Positions 1 through 9,183 of a stretch of 19,018 nucleotides of DNA are shown here, piece by piece. Made by a program: the position numbers and the translations under genes. Below the pieces are notes generated by a model, which was not told the DNA's origin, made no database searches, and worked only from the letters and a program-made list of their open reading frames with translations. Source of the DNA: Cladosporium sp. IMV 00045 (taxonomy: Eukaryota > Ascomycota > Dothideomycetes > Cladosporiales > Cladosporiaceae); NCBI GenBank assembly GCA_001931905.2, contig MSJI02000083.1:1-19018 (forward strand). Reading direction: 5' to 3'. The stretch's first letter is position 1; every line of letters starts with the position of its first letter.

Positions 1-1030
1 AGAACATCGGTGAGCCAGCCCGCGCGACAGGAGACAGCCAATCACAGCCATGATACCGACGCCACATCTTACACAGCCACAGAGTGGCGCAGCGGTCATT
101 CTCTCTCTCCCGATTCTGACGCCTCTTCTAATCATCAATTCCATCAATCAATTCTCATCAATTCATCTCTCTCGTTCTACACGCCACTCTTCAACACTGC
201 CTTGAGGCATATACGACCTCTGTCGATGACACGCAACATACTCGCCCTCACCCGCGATTACATCAATTCATCATCCTCCCAGCCATCTCATGCAACCGTA
301 TACTCCATATAGATTCCTCCCCTTGAAGTCTCCACCAGCGCACGTTCACCCAGACATCTCTCACCGGCTTCTCGCGACCAAAATTCCCTTACCGCCACAT
401 GCGCTGCGCTGGCCCTTCGACGTGATCGAGTGAGCGATTAGACAAATCCCTTTTCTCCCCTTGTCATTTTTGGTCTTCGCGGAATCGGAACTGCCCTATC
501 TCCCATTGAAGCCCCTCTACAACACTACCGTAAGCGATGCTTTTGCTGCGTTGGCGCCTTACGAGTATGGCAGAATCGCATGGCCCCGGTTTTTTATCTT
601 ACCCGCACAGACGGGTGCGGTTCGCAGGGTCAAGACGTCACCTTGCTGCTGAGATGGTTCATGCCTGATCGGCTATGCTCTTGAAGAACATGAATTCGAA
701 TGCAGAATGTTTCTAATATGACAACATTCTTTACGGCAAGCTATAAGTCTCCTGCTTGCTGTTCATTGCCGACGGGTAAGCATATCGCAAGGTACATCAA
801 TAAGGGTATGGCAGCATCAAATCGAGAGATGAGGGCAGCAACGCTCGGACCATATGCGTGCTCAGCTGTCTGGACTTAACCTCTCGGTCTTCACGATAAA
901 GCACGCGTGCAAGATTTAAGAGGATTCCCATCCCCAAGTGAGACCTGCTGAGTCCGTCGATGAGTCGGTCTTCGGTCGCAGTCTTGCGGCACACTCAAGC
1001 ATCTGATCTTCAGCTTCACCATCAATAGGC
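1..1030. other. upstream region of the regulator gene, no convincing gene
   Basis: Both strands carry only short open frames (up to about 100 codons). Most lack an ATG or have biased, low-information translations, and I recognise no protein. The first 350 bases are rich in C, T and A and resemble a promoter or 5' leader; a CCAAT box lies at 38-42. The remainder is presumably the promoter and 5' UTR of the regulator that begins at 1031. A small gene or the start of a gene with distant exons cannot be excluded. Confidence 0.5.
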
Positions 1031-2609
1031 ATGGCGGACTTCCCTTTCATAGTATCGAATGGGCCAAAAGTGCCTAAAGATCCAGCGCTGCGCACTCTCA
1101 TCCGCAAGCAAGCAATGAAAGATGTCGGCATTGCGCGAAAACGAAAAGGGCGTGCCAGTGCTCGACAAGAACCTGTTCGCGTTCAGGAAGACACGTCTGG
1201 TAGCAACACTAGCGTCGACAGTAACACTGGACCGAGCTCGGATTCTACACCGGCCACTTTGGACGCTTGTGATGACACCGTAACTCTAGTTGACGATGAC
1301 AGACAAAACCTAGCAGATGATCCTCTGGACGATGAAACCCTTGAGTGGCTCAGTGAGCAGACCTGGATGATGCCCTTCCACGGAAGTCCCATCACCGGTT
1401 ACGAGCAGCTCCGGATGAAGTACAACTTTGACATACGAGACTTGTCAATCTTGACAAGCTTCAACGTCGGCAAAAATACGCTCATGGCCATCTCGGCCAA
1501 TCCAAAATTGCTTGAGACTCTATTCGGTTCACAGATACAGTCATACCTGCAATATGTGCCTTCTCGATATGGCCACAAGCCTTTTTTGACGGACGTGATT
1601 GACTGTCTGCTCGCAAAGGTCCACAGCAGACTACAGCCTCCAAGTCGATCTTGTGATACTATTGTCATGCAAAAGTACGCGAAAGCACTAGGTTCACTGC
1701 AGAAAGCAGTTGCGGGAGAAGAGAGCAGCTTAGATCCGGACCTTCTCTGTGCGATTCAGATGCTCAGCTTACACGAGGTATTGACCACTTAGCTGACTAC
1801 CCAGCAGCCAATACTGATCCAAGTAACAGATGCTGGACCCCCAACGAACAGCCGCATACGACCACCACGTCAACGGCTCCTCCCTCATCATCAAAAGACG
1901 CACCCCCTCAAGATTCAAAACAGACTACGAAAAACTCCTCTTCCACTCCCACATCGGCCCCACATTGACACGAGCCCTCTACGAGCAAAAAGAATGCTAC
2001 CTCGAACAGCCAGAATGGATGCGCCTCTACGAATCCCTCATCGAAGAAACCCCCTACCTCACCGACCGCAGCGCCGTCGTAATACGCATCCGCATCCGCA
2101 TGCTCAGCCTAGCCAGCATGCTTTGCGAAACGACCAAAGCCATGGACCCCAGCACCTACGACGAAGGACTACTGCTAGTGCTCGAGCTCAAAGTGCGCGA
2201 AATCCACCACGGCCTGCTCAAAGCGCTGGAAGACTTCAAAGCCTACATCTTCCGCATGTCCATGGCTCAAGCGCCGGAATCGGAACTGGCGCTGCGCCGC
2301 GAGATTTTCGGCACGGCGCTCGAATGCCTCTGCGTCTACAAGCGCATCCTGGCTTCTTTCTGCGAAGACGAGCGGTTGCAGCTTGAGAGGGAAGCGCAGC
2401 AGCTCGCGCTTGCCATCATGGAGCTGCAGAAGCAACCTGCGCCGCGCCATTCGTGGATTTACAGTTCGCATGAGAAAGGCGTGGCGGCTAGTATTCAGGT
2501 GACGAGAGAGGACTGGGAGAGAGATCTCAGCGATGCGACGCCTGCGGAGAAACGTCTGGCTGCTTGTCGGAGGTGGAGGGAGTTTAATAACTATCTTCAC
2601 GGCGACTGA
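1031..2609 (+). CDS. fungal-specific transcription-factor-like protein, two exons
   Basis: I read two exons, 1031-1777 and 1830-2609, joined across a 52-nt intron (GTATTG donor, TACTGAT branch-like sequence, AACAG acceptor, phase 0), giving 508 aa. The splice joins SLHE to MLDPQRTAAYDHH, which restores a block typical of this family. The N-terminus (MADFPFIVSNGPKVPKDP, then a basic ARKRKGR patch near residue 40) is the standard start of a large ascomycete family carrying a fungal-specific transcription factor domain (Fungal_trans_2/DUF3468 type). An acidic Ser/Thr/Asp-rich stretch follows at about residues 55-105, then a mostly helical C-terminal domain. No Zn2Cys6 cluster is visible here or upstream, so direct DNA binding is not shown. 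The ATG at 1031 has G at -3 and G at +4. It is convergent with the MAPEG gene, only 157 bp away. Family assignment is confident; role and targets are unknown. Confidence 0.85.
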
Positions 2610-2766
2610 TCTCGATAACCCCCCCAACGTTCCACTGTGCTCCTGCCTGTCCGGATATATACACCACAACCCTTCTACAAAACACGATACGCCAAACCCC
2701 CAGTTCAAGAGAAACAACTCCAACGCCAAACCCTCAGCACCACCTCAATAGTCCTCCCCAGCAGAA

Positions 2767-3371
2767 TCAAACCTCCCCACCCGCCTCAGCCCAAACCCTC
2801 CCAGCCCTCCACAACCCCCAAATCGGAATACTAATCGACCAAGCATACGCCGCCGTCCTCGCATACGCCAGCGAATCGCTCTTGACGCTCAGATAAAGCG
2901 CCATATACAGCGCTCGCGCTTCGAAAAACCCCAGCGCCATGCTGTTCATGTCGCGCGCGGGGAGGTGGGCCAAATTGCCTGCGAGCTGTGCGGGAGGGTG
3001 TTAGATGGATGAAGAAGAGGTTGGAAGAGGTTTGGGGGAGACGAACCACAGCCGCAGCGAAAAGCGGGAAGACTTCCAAGCTATTCAGATGCGCGCCGCG
3101 GGCGCGCGCGAGGTGGTTCCACGTCGCGGTGGGGAGGGTGCTTTTCCACGCGTCGAGGTTTGTGCGCGGCCTGCGGGACTGGTTAGGGAGGTTGACATGG
3201 GCGATGAAGACATGGGACGTACATGGCGGTGCTCATCTGGTTGCGCGTCGCGATCATGAGGCGCGCGAGGCCGTAGGTGTGCGGGACGAGGGCGAAGAGG
3301 AAGGCGGCAGGGATGGAGTGGAGGGAGTAGTTGTATGGTGTTGGAGGGGGGGTGGAGGTGGAGGTGGACAT
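2767..3371 (-). CDS. MAPEG-family membrane protein, three exons
   Basis: On the minus strand the exons are 3371-3223, 3170-3047 and 2985-2767, with introns of 52 nt (GTACGT donor, CTAAC branch, GCAG acceptor, phase 2) and 61 nt (GTTCGT donor, CACAG acceptor, phase 0), giving about 163 aa. The joined protein shows the usual order of fungal MAPEG proteins: a first hydrophobic helix (SIPAAFLFALVPHTYG), then PRTNLDAW and a loop with RARGAHLNSLEVFPLFAAAV, then LAGNLAHLPARDMN, EARALYMALYL and a last helix. MAPEG members are small four-helix membrane proteins, often of the ER, including glutathione transferases and peroxidases. This subgroup is uncharacterised and the substrate cannot be told. I prefer the ATG at 3371 because an in-frame ATG at 3473 lies only about 31 bp from a TATATATA element, at the likely transcription start. 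It is divergent from the P450 gene. Confidence 0.8.
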
Positions 3372-3503
3372 TGTATTTGATTTTTTTGGTGCTTGTATTG
3401 CTTGTGGTATGAGATTGTACGAAGTCGATGCTGACGGTTCGATGGATTGTTGAATTGAATTGGTGGTATTCATCTCCTCTCAGCACGGCGGCCTTGCTTA
3501 TGG

Positions 3504-3511
3504 TATATATA
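3504..3511 (-). promoter_or_regulatory. TATA-like element upstream of the MAPEG gene
   Basis: The sequence TATATATA (symmetric on both strands) lies 133 bp upstream of the chosen MAPEG ATG at 3371, and about 31 bp upstream of the alternative ATG at 3473. If it is a TATA box, transcription starts near 3465-3480, which favours the inner ATG. It was found by eye; the orientation is inferred from gene position. Confidence 0.45.
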
Positions 3512-3907
3512 CCTCAAAACCTCTTCCAACAAGAGACGTTCACTCCTGGACACTGACGTTGAACATGATGCCGTTCTCTTGATACAGTCTGCAGTCCATC
3601 TGTTTGAAGTACCCACTTCCATACCAATGACCCAAAGCGGAAGGAGGTCGGAAATTCAATCTCTCCTTTGCAGCAAAAGCGACGCTAGGCCTGATTGAGG
3701 CTGCTGTCTTCTTTGCGTGCCGTCTCTCTCGGCCTTGGACATGAGCAATCCACATCTCAGCGCACAGAAAAGTCCATCAAGGCAGAAGATAAAATTGCAC
3801 GCGGGGGCACGACGACCTCCTCGGACGCCGGACTGAGGACCAGCCCTAAGGTAAGGCATAGCTAAGGTATACATACTGCTGCCTTGCTCCTTAGCGCATT
3901 GAATTCC

Positions 3908-3924
3908 CATTCGAGCTTCGAATG
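3908..3924. repeat. 17-bp inverted repeat
   Basis: The sequence CATTCGA-GCT-TCGAATG is a perfect 7-bp inverted repeat with a 3-bp spacer, in the middle of the divergent MAPEG/P450 promoter region. A symmetric site here could bind a dimeric regulator, but that is inference. A chance palindrome is possible. Confidence 0.35.
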
Positions 3925-4084
3925 CGATATACGAGCGCGAGGCTTTTGCCTGGGGAAGAAGAGAAACGGGCTAAAGTTGCGCCCGCTCCCGTTCCTCACG
4001 CGCGCGCTGCTTTGAGGCCGTGTTGCGATGAGAGGGAGGGTCGGCATCATAGATTGGGCGTTTTTGGAGCACTTGTCGTTTGGT

Positions 4085-4092
4085 CTATATAG
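4085..4092 (+). promoter_or_regulatory. TATA-like element upstream of the P450 gene
   Basis: CTATATAG lies 206 bp upstream of the P450 ATG. It is symmetric, so its strand is assigned only from the position of the gene. The distance would imply a 5' leader of roughly 150-180 nt. Confidence 0.3.
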
Positions 4093-4297
4093 CTGGCTAG
4101 TAATGGCGAAGGGACGGGATATGTTTTTGTTTTCTACTGAATCAGATCTTTATGTATTGAACACTGCCTGTTTCTTGATTTTCATCATCTGCGCTCTAGC
4201 CAATATCTCCAATCCACTCTACCTCTGACCATCAGCCAACACCTGACTGGCGCAGCCGCAAACGCAAGGCTGGTATAGCCATTCACAAACCACGAGA

Positions 4298-6260
4298 ATG
4301 CCCACCTTCACCCAACTCATCCCCATATCCCTCCTCACCGCCACCCTCGTCAACCTCTACCTACCATCCCACACCCCCGGCCTCTTCGCCACAGCAACCC
4401 TCCTCTTCTCCCTCCTCTTCGTCACAAAAGCGACCTGGCTGGCCCTCATCTATCCCAAACTCTTCAGCCCGCTCCGCCACATTCCCACACCCTCTGACAA
4501 TGACTTCCTCCTCGGCCAGACAAAGAGCATTTTCCGCGAAGCGGGCGGGAGGCCCATGAGGCGCTGGATCGAGACTGTCAAGAATGACGGTCTGATCGCG
4601 TATTCGGCTTATTTCCGCCAGAGAGTGCTGGTGACGAATCCGAAGACGTTGGCTGAGGTGCTTGTTACCAAGAACTATGAGGTATGGGTTTTCTGCTCGG
4701 GGATGCGGAAGATGTTTTCCGTCCTTTTCGCCACTGGAGGTTATGGCATAGCTGACCTGCAAACTATGACAGTTCATCAAACCAAGCCACTTCCGCGAAG
4801 GGCTCGCGCGCATCCTGGGCGTGGGCATCCTGCTCGCCGAGGGCGACGAGCACAAGAAGCAGAGGAAAGACCTCATGCCCGCCTTCGCCTACCGCCACGT
4901 CAAAGACCTGTATCCCGTTTTCTGGGGCAAATCGCGCGAGCTGGTCGGGCATTTGAGGGAAGCGGCGAAATCGACTGTGCCGACTACTGAGAAGCCCAAG
5001 AAAGCCCCTTCTTCTTCGGGACAGCAAGACCCGGAAAAGTCAGCCGCGGATGCGAAGACTCACGCCCCAGGTGTGATCGAAGTCGGCGAGTGGAGTTCGC
5101 GCGCCACGCTGGACATCATCGGCCAGGCGGGCATGGGGAGGGATTTTGAGGCGTTGAGCGATCCTAACAATAAGCTGAACATGCATTATCAGAATATTTT
5201 TGCTCTCGGTAGGGGAGCTGGCAAGTTCTGGCAGATTGCGGGCTTTTTCATCCCGTTTTGGTTGCTGAAGCGGATTCCTAGGTGAGATACTTCTGTTTTG
5301 ATGTTGATTTACGTTGTCGATATGCTGACAAGTCGATTAGTAAACGCAACCAGGAAATCGTCGGGGCTCAGCAGTTCATCAAGCAGACTTGCAGGGATCT
5401 GATCAGGGGCAAGCGTGAGGTGATGGACGAGAAGAGGGAGACGGGCAAGGATATCATCTCCGTCGCTCTCAATTCGGGTGGATTCACCGATGAGGAGTTG
5501 GTCAATCAGATGATGACTTTCCTCGTCGCCGGTCATGAGACGACGTCTACCGCTTTGATGTAAGTCTTTCGTGTGGTCTTACCGTCTACAACCCCATTTT
5601 TTGAGGCGTCTTCACAAGACCTCTCACTCTACCATTATAACCACATCAGCTGACAAAACTCAACACAGCTGGGGGATCTACCTCCTCTGCAAAAACCCCC
5701 TCATCCAAACCAAACTCCGCACCGAAATCCGCACCAAACTCCCCTCCCTGCAAGACGAAATCAGCGCCACCGACCTCGACAACTGCCACTACCTGCACGC
5801 CGTCAGCGCCGAGATCCTCCGCCTCTGGTCGCCCGTCACCCTCACCATGCGCGTGGCCGCCCACGACGCCACACTGGCCGGCCACTTCATCCCGAAAGAC
5901 ACGACGGTGATCCTGGCGCCTTGGGCAATCAACACCTCCACAACCCTCTGGGGCCCGGACGCGCTTGAGTTCAAACCAGAGCGCTGGCTCGACGCCGACG
6001 GCTCGGCGAACAACCGCGGCGGCGCGGAGAGTAATTACAGTTTCCTGACGTTCCTGCACGGGCCGAGGAGTTGTATTGGCCAGCGTTTCGCGCAGGCCGA
6101 GTTTGCTTGTTTGCTCGCCGCTTGGGTGGGCAGTTTTGAGAGTAAATTTGAAGAAGGCAGTGTGCTCGCCGAGCCTGGGGAGCCGGAGGTGGCGGGTGGG
6201 ATTACGTCGAAGCCGAAGGATGGGCTTTGGGTTAGGTTGGAGGAGGTGGAGGGGTGGTGA
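4298..6260 (+). CDS. cytochrome P450 monooxygenase, four exons
   Basis: Exons 4298-4681, 4773-5281, 5341-5559 and 5669-6260, with introns of 91, 59 and 109 nt that keep phase, give 567 aa. P450s are haem-thiolate monooxygenases. Visible motifs are the I-helix AGHETTS (residues 361-367), the K-helix ExxR as EILR (419-422), PERW (474-477) and the haem loop FLHGPRSCIG (499-508) with the ligand Cys at 506. Two hydrophobic segments at about residues 5-22 and 27-50 should anchor it in the ER. LLAEGDEHKKQRKDLMPAF matches the C-helix region of fungal multifunctional P450s. Between about residues 194 and 230 there is a Lys/Pro/Ser/Ala-rich stretch that looks like a disordered loop. All catalytic motifs are intact. 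The substrate is unknown and no CYP number is assigned. The ATG has A at -3. The MAPEG gene upstream is divergent. Confidence 0.93.
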
Positions 6261-7526
6261 GGTTGCTTTCTTGGTTATCTGACGTGAGGTCTTTAGGGGC
6301 ATTTTGGGAATTGAGATCGTGAGTCTGTGGTTTTTGCATGTGTTTCTCGCAACTTTCATGTTCTTTCACAAGCGGGCTGTGGATGTGGTAGGTGTATCTT
6401 GGGATACTTTCGATATAACTGAAATGGTTCAGGGTGGTCTCGAGCGACTGAATTTAGACGATGGTTTCTCAAGACGGATCACGAAGATATTAGAATGTCA
6501 GAGATCCCTACGATTGACGACCTGCCTCGAACGATCAGTGGCGACGTGAGTGCCTCCAATCATGCATGAGTCTTGTTCTCTCTGGACCTTCCGAGACGGT
6601 GTGAGGACGAGCATGGCGTGTGTCGAAGCTTCAGACATATGGAGTGCCACGTTTGATTTTCCTTCCGTACATTTTGTTCATCGTATGAGATGTATCTTCA
6701 ACATTCTTCACGTCAGACGTACAAGAAAACGTCGTTTCCAAATCACAGTTCAAAGACGTTGGCGATGAATTTGCCTGTCTCGATCACTAACAACGATATT
6801 CCATATCGTCCAGTCTGCCTAACGACAATCAACCCGCTAGATCATGTCATGTCCTCTCGATCCACTATGCGCAACCACACCTACTCCCCGGCACTCTTCC
6901 CTTCCTCAGTCTTTCACATGTGCCGACATGGAAGTTCAAGAGATATCACGCTACCAAGCCCCCATCCATCCAACCAAGTTCCAAAAACAGTCGTGTAACC
7001 ACCTGCCACCTCGCCTCGCCTTCCCTCCCCGTCTCGAACCCTTCCATTCACGTTTCACAACATCCAAGCCCATCCCAGCCAAACAAGCAAACGCAGACTC
7101 CCAAGCCCCTCGTAACACAACACCGCTACCCCTGCCACAAGAACCTGTCCCTACCCGCCGACCAGGTCATCGCCCACATGCACGTCTGGCGCAGGGCGCG
7201 TTTCACCACGCCATGCGCCCTGCACGATGCGCGCGCGCCTACCCGCGAGGCTGGTCGGGGGTTTAGGAGAGGGAGTGATAGGGTGAGAGACTGAGAAGGC
7301 GGGCTTGTGGGACCGCGCTGTCAATGTTGTGGTTCGTGGTGCGGTGGAAGGGTTGCGAGGGAGGTGATTGGTCGAGGGAGGGAGGGGTGATGGGATGTTG
7401 TGCTTTTGAGGAGGTTGATTGATTGAGTCATATATTTGATTTGGGCCGACAGGGAGATGGGGCAGGGTGTGATGTTGTAGCTCTACGTGTGAGTGGTGTT
7501 CAGATGGATGGATATGGCGCGTGCTG

Positions 7527-7558
<32 letters not shown>
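7527..7558. repeat. (TGCT)8 microsatellite
   Basis: Eight perfect tandem copies of TGCT are visible in otherwise non-coding sequence. On the minus strand, frames crossing it read as a Lys-Gln-Ala-Ser repeat, which explains one spurious open frame there. Confidence 0.95.
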
Positions 7559-8156
7559 CGTTGGCAAATTACAGTGCGTTATTCAGAGCAGGCAGCAAGC
7601 ACACAGCGAAAGGGGATATGCGACTTCGCGCTCCAACGTTGAGAGAAGAAGGCGCGCAAATAGCTTGCCACAGCAAACCTGGTGCGGACAGGGATGGACG
7701 TTCACGCATGTGACCAAGTCTCTTGCGTGGTGGCTTGTTTGATGGCGGGCGGTCGGTGAGGGTCGGTCGTATGAGTGACACATGTCCTTGTTCGGTTCTT
7801 GGATGCACGTTCATCCCTTGCGGAGGAGTCGGACGAGCGTCATTGACTCATTGTGTTGTTCTATGGTGTATTGTTTGGGCGAGACATGCAGATTGCGCGG
7901 AAAGACGATGATGACATCTGGGAATGATGGCTTAGACTATATACACATGCATGTAAGGACTGAAACGCTGAAGCTACATCATGAGTGTTGAATTAAACAT
8001 GTAAATAAACAAAACAAGTAAGGTGAAAACAAGTAGATGTGCGTAAAGAATCATCGAAATTAGGGGCTGGCTTGAGGAAGGTACTTGGCTCATCTGCATA
8101 CGGTATTCTCCAATACAGAAAGACCTATATACACATCCACACACGATCACAAAACA

Positions 8157-8207
8157 ATATGTACAGAAAAAGGATGTGGTGGTGTCCAATAGGTATATGT
8201 ACAGAAA
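8157..8207. repeat. short direct repeat, 13 bp, two copies
   Basis: ATATGTACAGAAA occurs at 8157-8169 and again at 8195-8207, within the A-rich intergenic stretch. Its significance is unknown; it may be a local slippage or duplication product. Confidence 0.6.
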
Positions 8208-9150
8208 GCTTGCGTTTCCTGCAAACCAAAAAACGCACCCCTCATGCGATGTCAGACCCCTCATCTACTTGTCGACTATATACAATCCATCGAGAAAAGA
8301 CTAAGAAAAAAGCAAAACAGATGGGTAAGAGAAAGATTGGCAAACAAAATTCCGCCCAACATCCACAAAACGATATGTGTCAGGGAGAAGATTTCGCATA
8401 TATCCTCCGATGCGCGCATGCGGGTATTTCCAGAAACGAAAGCAAAAGGGTTCGAGTAAAAACAAGCCATGAACCAGCCAAGAACGTAAGGTGACAAAGA
8501 GAAAGAGTAAATAGATGACCGCCGTAAATCGAGAGATAAGAAGCAAAGAGTTTGACAAAATGGAAAAATTGATAGTAGATGCCGTGCCTCGAAGCGAGGT
8601 TTCCATGATAATAAGAGTGAAGGTGTTGCGCGGTGTTGCGAGTGAGCGGGTAGAAAGCAAAGATTGTAGAGGCGTAAGTTTTACCTCTTCCCAACTCTTC
8701 TTGATGAGCGGGTAGGTGAGGATCGTATGTTGTTGTAGGTGATAAGGACTGGCCGCCCGGCCAAAGGTGAAGGGAAGATCCAAGAGGAGGAAAAGGAATG
8801 GTTCCGCATTTGAAACGCCGCGCTTTGAAGAGACAAGCTAAGCCATCTAGCCTCGTCACGTTGGGAGTTTGTGTCGTAGGCCCCGCTTGTTTCGAAAGGT
8901 ACTGTATTGATTTGTGTCGGTGAGGGAGCGTATGGTCGAGAAGGTAATGCTTCGATGAGCTCTGCGCTATGCAACGCTCAGTGTAGTGACATCGGTGACG
9001 TGGGATGTCTTATCCGTGCTTCGCTGACGATACAGCATAGCGTAGCCGTGGTGGTCGGGTACGGGAGGGGGTTTGAGGTTGTTGTTGTAGCTGTAGAACG
9101 CACCCGAAGTTAGGTTCTAGTTCACATCGGATCTGGAAGCAACGAAGGGA

Positions 9151-9168
9151 CGCATGTGAAGACATGCG
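9151..9168 (-). other. inverted repeat just 3' of the sulfurase-like gene
   Basis: CGCATGT-GAAG-ACATGCG is a perfect 7-bp stem with a 4-nt loop, starting 16 bp beyond the stop codon of the sulfurase-like gene. It would form a small hairpin in the 3' UTR. It lies inside a possible alternative terminal intron (9205-9133). Confidence 0.4.
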
Positions 9169-9183
9169 CACCCGTTGCCCCTT

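Larger units (their letters stand above)
3372..4297. promoter_or_regulatory. divergent intergenic region between the MAPEG and P450 genes
   Basis: This 926-bp stretch separates the start codons of two divergently transcribed genes, so it should hold both promoters and both 5' leaders. It contains the TATATATA element at 3504-3511, a palindrome at 3908-3924 and a CTATATAG element at 4085-4092. Open frames inside it, the longest about 84 codons, give no recognisable protein. Confidence 0.6.
6261..9183. other. 2.9-kb intergenic region without a convincing gene
   Basis: The region lies between the 3' ends of the convergent P450 and sulfurase-like genes. Open frames up to 160 codons occur on both strands, but several start without ATG, overlap one another in different frames and translate to low-complexity or compositionally odd peptides. 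A GC-rich patch sits around 7130-7260, and a microsatellite at 7527-7558. From about 7980 to 8700 the plus strand is A-rich, with TATATACA-like words at about 7938, 8127 and 8277; on the minus strand these would be T-rich with TGTATATA words, resembling fungal polyadenylation efficiency elements. An unrecognised or non-coding transcript is possible. Confidence 0.5.

Noticed and set aside
2175..2729. 184-codon minus-strand frame opposite the regulator's second exon
   Set aside because: Antisense shadow of a recognisable gene; its own translation is not family-like.
3085..3486. 133-codon minus-strand frame overlapping the MAPEG gene
   Set aside because: It runs through the MAPEG exons in another frame; the spliced MAPEG reading restores family motifs and explains the region better.
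4028..4228. 66-codon plus-strand frame upstream of the P450
   Set aside because: Sits in the promoter/leader region, is AT-rich in its second half and has no recognisable content.
5646..6359. 237-codon minus-strand frame opposite P450 exon 4
   Set aside because: Antisense shadow; the plus strand carries the haem loop and PERW motifs.
7151..7567. 138-codon minus-strand frame beginning in a Lys-Gln-Ala-Ser repeat
   Set aside because: The repeat is the translation of the TGCT microsatellite and there is no ATG at its start.
8301..8859. Two overlapping ~160-codon minus-strand frames
   Set aside because: They overlap in different frames, lie in T-rich sequence and resemble no protein; more likely 3' UTR or intergenic DNA.
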